Part shown: in pieces, positions 1 to 8,742 of the stretch
How positions within the stretch are numbered: position 1 is the first letter of the stretch
Layout: the number at the start of each line of letters is the position of its first letter
Assembly (NCBI RefSeq): GCF_016862635.1
Contig: NZ_BONI01000043.1
Coordinates: 16,549-80,548 of the forward strand
Reading direction: 5' to 3'
Source of the DNA: Catellatospora coxensis
Lineage (GTDB): Bacteria > Actinomycetota > Actinomycetes > Mycobacteriales > Micromonosporaceae
DNA: 64,000 bases
Position numbers and translations under genes: made by a program
Notes under the pieces: generated by a model
Told to the model about the DNA's origin: nothing
The model's input: only the letters and a program-made list of their open reading frames with translations
Database searches by the model: none

Positions 1-925
1 GGTCACCGGCGAACCGGCCGACATCGGCGACGCGCTGCTCGACGGCGCGGACCACCTGTGCCTGACCGGTTCCACGGCCGCGGGCCGGGCTGTCGCCATG
101 GGGGCCGGGCGGCGGCTGATCGGCTGCTCGCTGGAGCTCGGCGGCAAGAACTCCCTGCTGGTACGCGCCGACGCGGACCTCGACCAGGCCGCCCAGGCCG
201 CCGTACGGGCCTGCTTCGCCAGCGCCGGGCAGCTGTGCCTGTCCGCCGAGCGCATCATCGTGCACGAGCGCGTGCACGAGGCGTTCCTGGAGCGCTTCCT
301 GCCCCTGGTGCGCGGGCTGCGGCTGGCCGGCGGCCTCGACTACGGCCCGCAGATGGGCTCGCTGAGCCTGCCCCGGGTGCTGGCCACCGTGCGCCGGCAC
401 CTCGAGGACGCGACCGCGCGCGGGGCCGTGGTGCTGGCCGGTGGCGCGGCCCGGCCCGACCTCGGTCCGCTGTTCCACGAGCCGACCGTGCTCGGCGGGG
501 TGACGCCGGACATGGCCGTGTACCGCGAGGAGACGTTCGGGCCTGTGGTGGCCGTGTTCGCGGTGCCCGGCGACGACGCCGCCGTCGAGCTGGCCAACGA
601 CACCGAGTACGGCCTCAACGCGGCCGTGTTCAGCCGGGACACCGGTGCGGCGCGGGCGCTGGCCCGGCGGCTGCGGGCCGGGACCGTGAACATCAACGAG
701 GGCTACGCGGCCGCGTACGCCTCGCATGACGCGCCCATGGGCGGCATGAAGTCGTCCGGGCTCGGCCGCCGCCACGGCACCGCCGGGCTGCTCGCCTACA
801 CGGCCCCGCAGACCATCGCCCACCAGCGCCTGAACCTCACCCCGCCGGCCGGCCCCGGGCAGGCCCGCTACGCGCGCGCGCTGACCGCCGCCGTGCGCGC
901 CATGCAACTGCTGCACCTGCGATGA
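1..925 (+). CDS. Aldehyde dehydrogenase, C-terminal part (cut by window edge)
   Basis: NAD(P)-dependent aldehyde dehydrogenase of the succinate-semialdehyde dehydrogenase-like superfamily, oxidising an aldehyde to an acid in the cytoplasm. The reading frame is open from base 2, so the start lies upstream of the window. Visible motifs are the cofactor-fold FTGS-like stretch LTGSTAAGR, the catalytic-base motif LELGGKN, and the nucleophile motif AGQLCLS with its Cys. The C-terminal MGGMKSSGLGRRHG is the usual tail motif. The TGA overlaps an ATG of the next frame (ATGA at 922), and the acyl-CoA ligase starts 20 bases on, so the two are probably co-transcribed. The substrate cannot be read from sequence; the context suggests fatty or branched aldehydes feeding CoA activation. 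Confidence 0.9.
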   Translation, partial: VTGEPADIGDALLDGADHLCLTGSTAAGRAVAMGAGRRLIGCSLELGGKNSLLVRADADLDQAAQAAVRACFASAGQLCLSAERIIVHERVHEAFLERFLPLVRGLRLAGGLDYGPQMGSLSLPRVLATVRRHLEDATARGAVVLAGGAARPDLGPLFHEPTVLGGVTPDMAVYREETFGPVVAVFAVPGDDAAVELANDTEYGLNAAVFSRDTGAARALARRLRAGTVNINEGYAAAYASHDAPMGGMKSSGLGRRHGTAGLLAYTAPQTIAHQRLNLTPPAGPGQARYARALTAAVRAMQLLHLR

Positions 926-945
926 CCCGTTCCGGAGAGGACCCG

Positions 946-2670
946 ATGCCCCCCGCGACCCTGTGCGCCGCGTTCCAGGCCACCGCCGCCGTCGCACCCG
1001 ACACCATCGCGCTCGGCGCGTTCGGATCCGACGTCGAGCTGACGTGGCGCGAGTACGCCGAGCGGGTGCGCGCCATCGCGGCAGGCCTGGCCGGGGCGGG
1101 CGTGCGACGCGGCCAGACCGTCGCGCTGATGCTGGCCAACCGGCCGGAGTTCCACCTGGCCGACACCGCGGCGATCCACCTGGGCGCGGTGCCGTTCTCG
1201 GTCTACAACACCTCGTCGCCGGCGCAGATCGCGTACGTGCTCGACAACGCGCGGGCCCGGGTCGTCATCTGCGAGCAGCAGTACGCGGCGCGCATCGCCG
1301 CCAGCGGGGCGGCTTACGAGCACCTGGTGTGCGTGGACGGGCGGCCCGACGGCACGATCACCCTGGACGAGCTGTGCGCGCTCGCCGAGCCGGGCTTCGA
1401 CTTCGACGCCGCGTGGCGCGCCGTGCAGCCCGACGACCTGCTCACCCTCATCTACACCTCGGGCACCACCGGCCCGCCCAAGGGCGTCGAGCTGACCCAC
1501 GCCAACCTGCTGGCCGAGGCCGACGCGGTGACGGCGCTGTTCCCGCTGGAGCGCGCCGACCACGGGCTGTCCTACCTGCCCGCCGCGCACGTCGCCGACC
1601 GCCTGGCCAGCCACTACCTGCAGCTGCTGTACGGCGCGCGGATCACCTGCCTGGCCGACCTGACCCAGCTCGGCCCGGCCCTGGCCCAGGTGCGCCCGAC
1701 GTACTGGGCGGCGGTGCCGCGGGTGTTCGAGAAGATGCGCGCGCGCATCGAGGACGCGCTGCTCGACGCGCCCGCGCCGCGCCGGTGGGCGTTCCGGCTG
1801 GCGCTGCGGTGGGGCCGGGGCAGGCGGGGCGGACCGGCGGCGCGGGCGCTGGCCCGGATCGCGGACCGGCTGGTGCTCGGCCAGGTGCTGGCCCGGCTGG
1901 GCATGGACCGGATGCGCTGGGCGATGTGCGGTGCGGCGGCGCTGCCGGTGCCGGTGCTGGAGTTCTTCCTCGATCTCGGGCTGCCGGTGTGCGAGATCTG
2001 GGGCATGTCGGAGACCTGCGGGGCGAGCACGCTCAACCCGCCGGAGGCGATCCGCCCCGGCACGGTCGGCATCCCCGCGCCGGGGGTGCGGGTGCGCCTG
2101 GCCGACGACGGCGAGCTGCTGATCCGCGGGCCGCTGGTGACCCGCGGCTACCACCGCGACCCGGCACGCACCGCCGAGGCGTTCGACGCCGACGGCTGGC
2201 TGCGCACCGGGGACGTGGCCACGATCGACGGCGACGGGTACGTGTCCATCGTGGACCGCAAGAAGGAACTGATCATCAACGCGGCGGGCAAGAACATGTC
2301 CCCGGCGAACATCGAGGGCGTGGTCAAGTCGGCGTGCCCGCTGATCGGCGCGCTGGTCGTGGTCGGTGACGGGCGGCCGTACAACGTGGCTCTGATCGTG
2401 GCCGACCCGGAGGCGGTGGCGTCGTTCACCGCGCGGCACGGGGCGGCGGCGGTGCCGGACGCGATCGCGGCCGGGGTCGCCGCGGGCAACGCCGAGCTGT
2501 CCCGGGTGGAGCAGATCAAGCGGTACGAGGTGCTCGACGCGGTGTGGGCCCCGGGCGGGGACGAGCTGACGCCGACGCTGAAACTGCGCCGCGCGGCGAT
2601 CGTGCGCAAGTACGCCTCGGTGATCGACGGGCTCTACGCCGCACCCGAAAGATATTCCCAAAGCGCTTAG
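946..2670 (+). CDS. Acyl-CoA synthetase (AMP-forming), FadD15-like
   Basis: Activates a carboxylic acid to its CoA thioester through an acyl-adenylate. About 574 residues. The P-loop TSGTTGPPKG lies near residue 175. The adenylate motif GMSETCG is followed by the hinge region GDVATIDGDGYVSIVDRKKE and the long-chain-ligase-type NAAGKNMSPANIE, all in order and intact. I chose the ATG at 946 because GGAGAGG lies five bases upstream; an in-frame ATG at 922 overlapping the previous stop (8 residues more) is possible. It follows an aldehyde dehydrogenase, so an aldehyde-to-acid-to-acyl-CoA sequence is plausible. Chain-length specificity is unknown. Confidence 0.9.
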   Translation: MPPATLCAAFQATAAVAPDTIALGAFGSDVELTWREYAERVRAIAAGLAGAGVRRGQTVALMLANRPEFHLADTAAIHLGAVPFSVYNTSSPAQIAYVLDNARARVVICEQQYAARIAASGAAYEHLVCVDGRPDGTITLDELCALAEPGFDFDAAWRAVQPDDLLTLIYTSGTTGPPKGVELTHANLLAEADAVTALFPLERADHGLSYLPAAHVADRLASHYLQLLYGARITCLADLTQLGPALAQVRPTYWAAVPRVFEKMRARIEDALLDAPAPRRWAFRLALRWGRGRRGGPAARALARIADRLVLGQVLARLGMDRMRWAMCGAAALPVPVLEFFLDLGLPVCEIWGMSETCGASTLNPPEAIRPGTVGIPAPGVRVRLADDGELLIRGPLVTRGYHRDPARTAEAFDADGWLRTGDVATIDGDGYVSIVDRKKELIINAAGKNMSPANIEGVVKSACPLIGALVVVGDGRPYNVALIVADPEAVASFTARHGAAAVPDAIAAGVAAGNAELSRVEQIKRYEVLDAVWAPGGDELTPTLKLRRAAIVRKYASVIDGLYAAPERYSQSA

Positions 2671-2765
2671 AAAGAAGAAATCCAAAAAATCCGGCCATCC
2701 GACCAAACCGTGCCAAGCTCGGCGGCGAATCCCTCCTGATGTCTCACCGGAGGAAGGACACCGAC

Positions 2766-3371
2766 ATGCTCGGCAAGAGGAGGCTGACCGCGCTCGCGGC
2801 AGCCGGCACGTTCGCGTTCTCGCTGGCCCTGACGGCCTGCGGCACCGACACCATGGCCACCCAGACCACGGGCCCGAACACCGCGACGACCGCGGAGGAG
2901 TTCGGGCCCGGTTGCGCGGCCGTACCGAAGGACCCGAACAACCCGGGCAGCTTCGACGCGATGGCCCAGCAGCCCGTGGCGACCGCGGCGTCGGGCAACC
3001 CGCTGCTGTCCACGCTGGTCACCGCGGTGAAGCAGGCCGGCCTGGTCGACACGCTCAACAACGCCGAGGCGGTCACCGTCTTCGCGCCGACCAACGACGC
3101 CTTCGCGAAGATCCCGAAGGCCGACCTGGACAAGGTGCTGGCCGACAAGGAGCTGCTCACGAAGATCCTGACCTACCACGTGGTGGCCGGGAAGACCGCG
3201 CCCGAGCAGCTCGCGGGCACCCACAAGACCCTGGAAGGGCAGGACCTGACCGTGTCCGGTGGCGGCACGGACTTCAAGGTCAACGACAGCGCGAAGGTGG
3301 TCTGCGGCAACGTGCAGACCAGCAACGGCACGGTGTACATCGTCGACTCCGTGCTGATGCCGCCGTCCTGA
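2766..3371 (+). CDS. Secreted fasciclin-domain lipoprotein
   Basis: Surface lipoprotein with one fasciclin (FAS1) domain, a family linked to cell adhesion and known in actinobacteria as MPT70/MPT83-like proteins. About 201 residues. The N-terminus MLGKRRLTALAAAGTF is followed by the lipobox LTAC (Cys near residue 23). The FAS1 fold follows, with VFAPTNDAFAKI (first conserved box) and LTYHVV (second box, H-containing). The start at 2766 has AAGGA seven bases upstream and GGAGG slightly further away. The preceding 90 bases are unusually AT-rich for this genome and probably hold its promoter. It ends against a strong hairpin shared with the convergent amidase gene. Confidence 0.9.
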   Translation: MLGKRRLTALAAAGTFAFSLALTACGTDTMATQTTGPNTATTAEEFGPGCAAVPKDPNNPGSFDAMAQQPVATAASGNPLLSTLVTAVKQAGLVDTLNNAEAVTVFAPTNDAFAKIPKADLDKVLADKELLTKILTYHVVAGKTAPEQLAGTHKTLEGQDLTVSGGGTDFKVNDSAKVVCGNVQTSNGTVYIVDSVLMPPS

Positions 3372-3384
3372 CCGGACCGGACCG

Positions 3385-3413
3385 CTCCCCGGCCCGCGTT
3401 CCGGGCCGGGGAG
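3385..3413. terminator. Bidirectional hairpin terminator
   Basis: A 12-bp perfect stem (CTCCCCGGCCCG at 3385-3396 with its complement at 3402-3413) and a 5-base loop lie between the stops of the fasciclin gene and the convergent isochorismatase-family gene. It has no long T-tract, as is common in GC-rich actinobacteria. Confidence 0.75.
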
Positions 3414-3422
3414 TACCCGTGT

Positions 3423-4043
3423 TCAGGTGAGCCGGGTCAGCGCCTCGGCCAGGCTCACCACGTCGGCGTACTTGGCGTCGAGGTCGAACAGGTTGGCCTC
3501 GTGCGGGCCGGGGTCGCGGTCGGCGCAGGCCTCGCGCACCACCATGGGCCGGAAGCCGTGCTGCAGCGCGTCCACGGCCGAGGCGCGTACACAGCCGCTG
3601 GTCGAGAAGCCACCGATGACCAGCGTGTCCACCCGGTGCGCGGTCAGCCACGCGGGCAGCGACGTGCCCGCGAACGCGCTCGCGTAGTGCTTGAGCACGA
3701 CGTGCTCCCCAGGTGCGGGGGTGACCTCGGCCGGGAACTCGCCCAGCGGGCTGCCCGCGGCGAACGCCGCCAGCGCGGGCACCTTCGCGGCGAACAGCGG
3801 GGCCTCGGCACAACTGGCGTCGGCGTACCGCACGCCGGTCAGCACCACCGGCAGCCCGGCCGCCCGCGCGGCCGCCAGCAGCGCGGCCATCGCCTCCAGC
3901 GCCGCCTGCCCGGTGTCGAGCCGCAGCGGCGAGCCCGGCACCGTGTACGCGGCCACCGGGTCGACCAGCAGCACCGCGGGGCGCTCGCCCCAGCCGAGCC
4001 GCCGGGCGAACCCGGCCTGCGCGTAGTCGGCGTCCAGCGTCAT
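3423..4043 (-). CDS. Isochorismatase-family amidohydrolase (N-carbamoylsarcosine/maleamate amidase-like)
   Basis: Cysteine hydrolase of the isochorismatase fold, cleaving an amide or carbamoyl bond. About 206 residues. The Asp-Lys-Cys triad is visible: D28 in LLVDPVAAY, K118 in VVLKHYASAF and C151 in FSTSGCVRASA. The TSGCVRAS environment resembles N-carbamoylsarcosine amidohydrolases; maleamate amidohydrolase (NicF) belongs to the same family. Its ATG overlaps the stop of the upstream CoA transferase by one base (TGATG), so the two are translationally coupled. With a cyclic amidohydrolase (7.3 kb) and a maleate-isomerase-family enzyme (39.8 kb) in the same region, hydrolysis of a maleamate-type half-amide is a reasonable but untested role. 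Confidence 0.85.
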   Translation of the reverse strand: MTLDADYAQAGFARRLGWGERPAVLLVDPVAAYTVPGSPLRLDTGQAALEAMAALLAAARAAGLPVVLTGVRYADASCAEAPLFAAKVPALAAFAAGSPLGEFPAEVTPAPGEHVVLKHYASAFAGTSLPAWLTAHRVDTLVIGGFSTSGCVRASAVDALQHGFRPMVVREACADRDPGPHEANLFDLDAKYADVVSLAEALTRLT

Positions 4044-5236
4044 CAGATGACGCCCCGCTCCCGCAGCTCGGCCCGCTCGGTCTCGGACAGGCCCAGCAGG
4101 GTGCCGTACACCTCGTCGTTGTGCTGGCCCAGTGTCGGTCCCGCCCAGCGCACCGAGCCGGGGTCGGCCGACAGGCGCGGGGCGACGTTCTGCATGGGCA
4201 GCTCGCCGAAGTCGGGGTGTGGCACGCGCACGACCGCCTCCCGCGCGGCGACGTGCGGGTCGGCCAGGATGTCCTTGGCCGTGTACACGCCGCCGGCCGG
4301 CACGCCCGCCTCGTGCAGCGCGGCGAGCAGCTTGTCCGGTTGCTGGGTCCGGGTCCAGGCGGCGATCAGGTCGTCGAGTTCGGCCTGGTGCGCGCCACGG
4401 GCGCCGTGGGTGGCGTAGCGAGGGTCGTCGGCCAGCTCCGGGGCGCCCATGACCTCGCACAGCCGCCGGAAGACGGTGTCCTGGTTGGCCCCGATCAGCA
4501 CCTCGGTGCCGTCCGCGGTCGGGTAGGCGTTGCTCGGGGCGACGTTGGGCAGCACCGCGCCGGTGCGCTCGCGCTGGTAGCCGGCCACCGCCCACTCGGG
4601 CAGCAGCGACTCCATCATCGCCAGCACGGCCTCGTAGATCGCCGAGTCGACGACCTGGCCGCGGCCGGTGCGCTCGCGGGCGTGCAGCGCGGCCAGCGTG
4701 CCGTACGCGGCGTAGGTGGCGGCCAGCGAGTCGCCGAGCGAGATGCCCGAACGCGACGGGGGCCGGTCGGCCTCGCCGGTGACGTACCGGATGCCGCCCA
4801 TGGCCTCGCCGATCGAGCCGAACCCGGCGCGCGGCGCGTACGGGCCGGTCTGGCCGTAGCCGGTGACCCGGACCAGGATCAGCCGCGGGTTGATCGCCGA
4901 CAGCTCGTCCCAGCCGAGCCCCCAGCGCTCCAGGGTGCCGGGGCGGAAGTTCTCCAGCAGCACGTCCGCGTCGGCGACCAGGCGGCGGACCAGGTCCTGG
5001 CCTTCCTTGACGCGCAGGTTGCAGGTCACGGACTTCTTGTTGCGGGCGACCACCGGCCACCACAGCGACTGCCCGTGCGGCTTCTCCCGGCCCCACTGGC
5101 GCATCGGGTCGCCCTTGCCCGGGTCCTCGAGTTTGATGACCTCGGCGCCGAAATCGCCGAGTAGCTGGCCGCAGAACGGGCCGGCCAGCAGCGTGCCCGT
5201 TTCGATGACCCTGATGTCGGATAGTGCGCCTGTCAC
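4043..5236 (-). CDS. Class III CoA transferase (CaiB/BaiF family)
   Basis: Moves CoA between carboxylic acids through an acyl-enzyme anhydride on a conserved Asp. About 397 residues, the usual length. Family hallmarks are the N-terminal VIETGTLLAGPFCGQLLGDF, the segment VIKLEDPGKGDPMR, ENFRPGTLERWGL, and the putative catalytic Asp in GRGQVVDSAIYEAV. It is the first gene of a leftward two-gene unit with the isochorismatase-fold amidase and diverges from the HMG-CoA-lyase-like gene. The 53-bp gap between them holds one of the shared GGAAAC-type palindromes, so co-regulation is likely. A second paralogue lies at 8743. Confidence 0.92.
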   Translation of the reverse strand: MTGALSDIRVIETGTLLAGPFCGQLLGDFGAEVIKLEDPGKGDPMRQWGREKPHGQSLWWPVVARNKKSVTCNLRVKEGQDLVRRLVADADVLLENFRPGTLERWGLGWDELSAINPRLILVRVTGYGQTGPYAPRAGFGSIGEAMGGIRYVTGEADRPPSRSGISLGDSLAATYAAYGTLAALHARERTGRGQVVDSAIYEAVLAMMESLLPEWAVAGYQRERTGAVLPNVAPSNAYPTADGTEVLIGANQDTVFRRLCEVMGAPELADDPRYATHGARGAHQAELDDLIAAWTRTQQPDKLLAALHEAGVPAGGVYTAKDILADPHVAAREAVVRVPHPDFGELPMQNVAPRLSADPGSVRWAGPTLGQHNDEVYGTLLGLSETERAELRERGVI

Positions 5237-5254
5237 GGCGGCATCCTATGCTTT

Positions 5255-5270
5255 GGAAACGCTGTTTCGC
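5255..5270. promoter_or_regulatory. Candidate IclR-type operator, site A
   Basis: GGAAACGCTGTTTCGC, a hyphenated palindrome (GAAAC-GCT-GTTTC) in the divergent gap between the CoA transferase and HMGL-like genes. The sequence that follows, TAGAGGAACCGAG, is nearly repeated after site D at 31951, which suggests a conserved promoter-operator unit. That IclR binds it is inference. Confidence 0.6.
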
Positions 5271-5289
5271 TAGAGGAACCGAGGGTGTC

Positions 5290-6186
5290 GTGGAGATCGT
5301 CGAAGTCGGCCCGCGTGACGGGCTGCAGAACGAGAAGACGCTGCTGTCCACCGAGGTGAAGGTCGAGTACATCACGCGGGCGATCGCCGCGGGGGTGCGC
5401 CGCATCGAGGCGGTCGCGTTCGCGCACCCGGCGCGGGTGCCGCAGATGGCCGACGCCGAGGCGGTGCTCGCCGCCGTCCCCCGCCTTCCGGACGTGTCCT
5501 ACATCGGCCTGGTGCTCAACCGGCGCGGCCTGGACCGCGCGCTCGCCTCGGCGGGCGTGGACGAGGTCAACTACGTGCTGGTCGCCACGGACGAGTTCTC
5601 CCAGCGCAACCAGGGCATGAGCACCGCCGCGTCGCTCGCCCAGTGGGACGAGGTCGCCGCCGGGGCCCGCGCCGCCGGGCTGCGCGCCACGCTGACCGTC
5701 GCCGCCGCGTTCGGCTGCCCGTTCACCGGCGAGGTCACCGCTCAGCACGTCGCCGGGCTGGTCGCCGCCGCGCAGACCCGGCCCGACGAGATCTGCCTCG
5801 CCGACACCATCGGCGTCGGCGTGCCACGCCAGGTCGCCGAGCTGGTCACCGAGGTGCGCGCGGTCGCACCCGGCGTCGCGCTGCGCGCGCACTTCCACAA
5901 CACCCGCAACACGGGGTACGCCAACGCGCTGGCCGCGCTGGAGTACGGCGTGCTCGCGCTGGACGCCAGCACCGGCGGCATCGGCGGCTGCCCGTTCGCC
6001 CCGGCCGCCACGGGCAACATCGCCACCGAGGACCTCGCCCACCTGCTGCACCGCTCCGGAACGGACACCGGCACGCGGCTCGCCGAGCTGGCCGAGACCG
6101 GAACCTGGATCGCGGACCAGCTGGGCATCACGGCGCCCGCCATGCTCGGCCGCGCCGGAGCCTTCCCCCCACCGGCCACCGCTTGA
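5290..6186 (+). CDS. HMG-CoA lyase family enzyme
   Basis: TIM-barrel metal-dependent carbon-carbon lyase of the DRE-TIM superfamily, here of the hydroxymethylglutaryl-CoA lyase type, which yields acetyl-CoA plus a keto acid or aldehyde. About 298 residues from the GTG at 5290, which has GAGGG four bases upstream. An upstream ATG at 5224 would run through the operator and overlap the divergent gene's start, so I rejected it. Motifs: VGPRDGLQNE (active-site Arg-Asp), the metal-ligand stretch RAHFHNTRNTG, and the Cys-containing loop GGIGGCPFAPAATGN. It probably cleaves a 3-hydroxy-3-substituted acyl-CoA made by the CoA transferase/ligase enzymes around it. Confidence 0.9.
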   Translation: MEIVEVGPRDGLQNEKTLLSTEVKVEYITRAIAAGVRRIEAVAFAHPARVPQMADAEAVLAAVPRLPDVSYIGLVLNRRGLDRALASAGVDEVNYVLVATDEFSQRNQGMSTAASLAQWDEVAAGARAAGLRATLTVAAAFGCPFTGEVTAQHVAGLVAAAQTRPDEICLADTIGVGVPRQVAELVTEVRAVAPGVALRAHFHNTRNTGYANALAALEYGVLALDASTGGIGGCPFAPAATGNIATEDLAHLLHRSGTDTGTRLAELAETGTWIADQLGITAPAMLGRAGAFPPPATA

Positions 6187-6219
6187 CCGGCCCGTCGCGC
6201 AAGCGGTCACCCGCGCCGG

Positions 6220-7083
6220 TCAGGCGGCGCAGATCGCCAGCGCCGACGCCTGCCAGGGCGTGCTCGTGCCGTACGCCATCTGCGAAGCGGTGACCGAGAC
6301 CGAGTCGCTCGTGGTCCACGGCATCATCGCCTCGAACTTCGCCCCGTTGTCCGCGCCCACGAGCGCACCGCCGACGCCGTGCACGACGGTCCCCGCCGGG
6401 CAGTAGGCCACGACGGATCTGTCCGCCGTGTCGAACGGGCTCGACGCGTACGCGCGCTGCTGGCCGGGCACCGGGGCGACGCAGATCGCCCACACGTCGC
6501 CGTACCCGGTGACGTCGGCGTAGTCGCCGGGCACCGCCTCGCGGGCCCGGTTCCACTGCACGGTCACCATGCCCAGGTCGGCGTCCACGACCAGGTCGTC
6601 CAGGATGAACGGCGACTTGTGCGCGCTCCCGCCGAGCCCGATCGCCTTGCGCCCCTTCGGGCAGTACGCCTTGGCGGTGCCGGTGGTCTGGCCCGGCATG
6701 GTCGTGTACTCGGTGTGCACGATGCTGTGGCCGGTGACCCCGGTGCCGCAGATCGCCCAGGACCGCACCGCCCACGGGGTGGCCGTGATCAGCACGCCGT
6801 CGCGGTAGGCGGCGTGCGCGTACGCCATGGCCCACCAGGCCCGGCCGTCGGCGCGCGGGCCGGAGTGGCTGAGCTGCACCACGCCGTTGCCGCCGATGAC
6901 CCGGCCACCGCCGCCGAGCAGCAGCGTGCCGGCCGGGCAGGACGCCTCGGCGATCTTGAAGGTGAGATTGCTCGGCGTGGTCGCGGACACCACGACCCGG
7001 CCGGCCACGGCGGCCGCCGGAGCGGCCGGAACGAGGGCGGCGACCACGGCCAGTACGGCCGGTACGGCGAGGCGACGGATCAT
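6220..7083 (-). CDS. Secreted protein with three C-P-x-G-glycine-rich repeats, function unknown
   Basis: About 287 residues with a Sec signal peptide (MIRRLAVPAVLAVVAALVPA followed by an Ala-rich cleavage region). The mature part has three internal repeats that begin CPAG or CPKG, continue into a GxGG turn (CPAGTLLLGGGG, CPKGRKAIGLGG, CPAGTVVHGVGG), and are each followed by a Trp-rich stretch ending AICG/AICV/AICA. The paired Cys residues suggest a three-bladed, disulphide-closed beta fold. The ATG at 7083 has GAGGA upstream. I do not recognise a named family. It sits inside the catabolic island but need not belong to it. Confidence 0.75.
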   Translation of the reverse strand: MIRRLAVPAVLAVVAALVPAAPAAAVAGRVVVSATTPSNLTFKIAEASCPAGTLLLGGGGRVIGGNGVVQLSHSGPRADGRAWWAMAYAHAAYRDGVLITATPWAVRSWAICGTGVTGHSIVHTEYTTMPGQTTGTAKAYCPKGRKAIGLGGSAHKSPFILDDLVVDADLGMVTVQWNRAREAVPGDYADVTGYGDVWAICVAPVPGQQRAYASSPFDTADRSVVAYCPAGTVVHGVGGALVGADNGAKFEAMMPWTTSDSVSVTASQMAYGTSTPWQASALAICAA

Positions 7084-7189
7084 GACAGTCCTCACTGATC
7101 GGCGGGCGACTGCCTCGATCGTGCCGACTCGCCCCTCCACACGCGAGCCCCTCGCCGCCAACCCGACAGCACCGCGCCACTCCGGCATA

Positions 7190-7247
7190 CAGTTTCGGGG
7201 AAAGTGGCGGAATCGAGGTTCGGATTCGTGCACTTTCCCCGAAACTG
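7190..7247. repeat. Intergenic inverted repeat
   Basis: 17-bp perfect arms (CAGTTTCGGGGAAAGTG at 7190-7206, complement at 7231-7247) with a 24-base loop that itself contains a short AATCGAGG/TTCGGATT near-symmetry. It lies between two leftward genes. It may act as terminator of the cyclic amidohydrolase gene, or be a REP-like element. Confidence 0.7.
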
Positions 7248-7252
7248 CGGCC

Positions 7253-8680
7253 CTAGCGGGCGACGAAGCGGCCCGACGGGGCGCCGACGACGACTCCGTC
7301 ACGGTAGGCGAGGCGGCCGCCGACGACGGTGGCGACCGGCCAGCCCTTGACCTTGTGGCCCTCGAAGGGGCAGTGGTCCTGGCCGGACAGCAGGAGGTCG
7401 GTGGTGACCTCCTGCTCCAGGTCGGGGTCCACGATGGTCAGGTCGGCGTCCATGCCGACCATCAGGCTGCCCTTGCGCCCGGCCAGGCCGTACGCGCGGG
7501 CGGGGTTGCCGGCGGCGAGTTCGGCGACGCGCTGGGCGGACAGGCCGCGCTTGTGCATGCCCTCGCTGAGCAGGATCGGGTACAGCAGCGCGGTGCCGCC
7601 GAAGCCGGGCAGCGCGGGCCACAGCGCGTCGCCCTTGTTCTCCTCCAGGCAGCAGGCGTGGTCGGAGGCGACCCAGTCCACGGTGCCGTCCAGTACCGCG
7701 GCCCACAGCGCCTCGGTGTCGGACACGGCGCGGATCGGCGGGTTGACCTTCGCGCCGAGGCCGCCCTTGCGGTCCAGGCTCTCGTGGTCCAGGCACAGGT
7801 GGTGCAGGGTGACCTCGCAGCGCAGGTCGAGGCGCTTGGTGGCCTTGGCGGCGGCCGCCGCGGCGATCGCCTCGGCCGACGACAGGTGCAGCAGGTTCAC
7901 GGGGCAGCCGGTCGCGCCGGCCAGGGTCGTCGCCTCGCCGATGGCGACCTGCTCGGTCAGCGGCGGGCGGGCGTCGGAGTACGCCTTCAGGGTCTGCGGG
8001 TCGCCCGCGGCCCGGACCCGGTCGATGAACAGCCGCATCAGCTCGGCCTGCTCGCAGTGCAGCGACAGCGAGACCCGGCGGCCGTCGCGCTGGTTGGCGG
8101 CGACCGCCTCCATGATCTGGTACAGGTGGCCGAGGTCGTACTCGTCGCTCATGGTGAACGACTTGGCGTCGCGGGAGTCGGCGGACAGGTTGAAGCCCTT
8201 GTAGAACATGTAGTACTTGAACGAGCTGACGCCGTGCTCGTCGATCAGCGCGGGGACCTCGCCGACCTGGGCGGTGTCCATCGGCGCGAGGTGGAAGCCG
8301 TAGTCGGTCCAGGCGTGCCCGGCGACCGCGTCGAGCACCTGCGGGAAGATCTCGCCGTACGGGCCGGTGCGGTTGAGGTAGTGCTGGCCGGTGCGGAAGT
8401 AGGACAGCACCGTGGTCACGCCGCCGACCAGCGAGGAGCGGGTCTCCTCGGCGGCGTCGAGCGCCAGGTCGCGGTAGATGCCCAGGTGGTAGTGGGCGTC
8501 GACGGCCCCGGGGAAGACCAGCCGGCCCTGCGCCGACAGCACCTCGTCGGCCGCGGCCGGGTCGAGGTCGTCGCCGATCGACACGATCTTCCCATCGCGT
8601 ACGGCGAGATCTGCGCGTACCGTGCCGACATACGGCAGCACCAGCGTGCCGTCCTTGACCAGCAGATCGTATCGTGCCAT
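7253..8680 (-). CDS. Cyclic amidohydrolase (dihydropyrimidinase/hydantoinase/imidase family)
   Basis: Metal-dependent amidohydrolase that opens cyclic amides or imides (hydantoin, dihydropyrimidine, allantoin or maleimide types). About 475 residues. Metal ligands visible are H63 and H65 in GAVDAHYHLG, a probable carboxylated Lys (K155) in SSFKYYMFY, His in LHCEQ and LHLSS, and Asp in WVASDHACC. The start at 8680 has GGGAGGA six bases upstream. It diverges from a CoA transferase across a gap containing site B. Dihydropyrimidinase-family enzymes are known to act as imidases on maleimide and succinimide. With the amidase at 3423 and the maleate-isomerase-like enzyme at 39772, an imide-to-half-amide step is my preferred guess. 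Hydantoinase is the main alternative. Confidence 0.88.
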   Translation of the reverse strand: MARYDLLVKDGTLVLPYVGTVRADLAVRDGKIVSIGDDLDPAAADEVLSAQGRLVFPGAVDAHYHLGIYRDLALDAAEETRSSLVGGVTTVLSYFRTGQHYLNRTGPYGEIFPQVLDAVAGHAWTDYGFHLAPMDTAQVGEVPALIDEHGVSSFKYYMFYKGFNLSADSRDAKSFTMSDEYDLGHLYQIMEAVAANQRDGRRVSLSLHCEQAELMRLFIDRVRAAGDPQTLKAYSDARPPLTEQVAIGEATTLAGATGCPVNLLHLSSAEAIAAAAAAKATKRLDLRCEVTLHHLCLDHESLDRKGGLGAKVNPPIRAVSDTEALWAAVLDGTVDWVASDHACCLEENKGDALWPALPGFGGTALLYPILLSEGMHKRGLSAQRVAELAAGNPARAYGLAGRKGSLMVGMDADLTIVDPDLEQEVTTDLLLSGQDHCPFEGHKVKGWPVATVVGGRLAYRDGVVVGAPSGRFVAR

Positions 8681-8710
8681 GGCGATCCTCCCAGGGGTGC
8701 GTTTCGCACA

Positions 8711-8726
8711 CTGTAACGAGGTTTCC
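8711..8726. promoter_or_regulatory. Candidate IclR-type operator, site B
   Basis: On the minus strand this reads GGAAACCTCGTTACAG, matching the GGAAACNNCGTTTC consensus with one mismatch in the second half-site. A further half-site GCGTTTCGC lies at 8700-8708. It is located in the divergent gap between the cyclic amidohydrolase and CoA transferase genes. Confidence 0.5.
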
Positions 8727-8742
8727 TTTTTGAGGGTAGGGC

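Noticed and set aside
868..2706. Long open frame on the minus strand opposite the acyl-CoA ligase
   Set aside because: It is an antisense shadow of GC-rich coding sequence: Arg/His/Gln-rich, no family motif, no ribosome site, while the plus strand encodes a complete ligase.
5224..5289. Upstream ATG for the HMG-CoA-lyase-like gene
   Set aside because: It would overlap the divergent transferase start and read through the operator; residues before the GTG at 5290 do not match the family.
3423..5405. A 660-codon minus-strand frame that runs into the isochorismatase gene
   Set aside because: Its first two thirds lie out of frame under the CoA transferase and have shadow composition; the real amidase starts at 4043 with a coupled TGATG.
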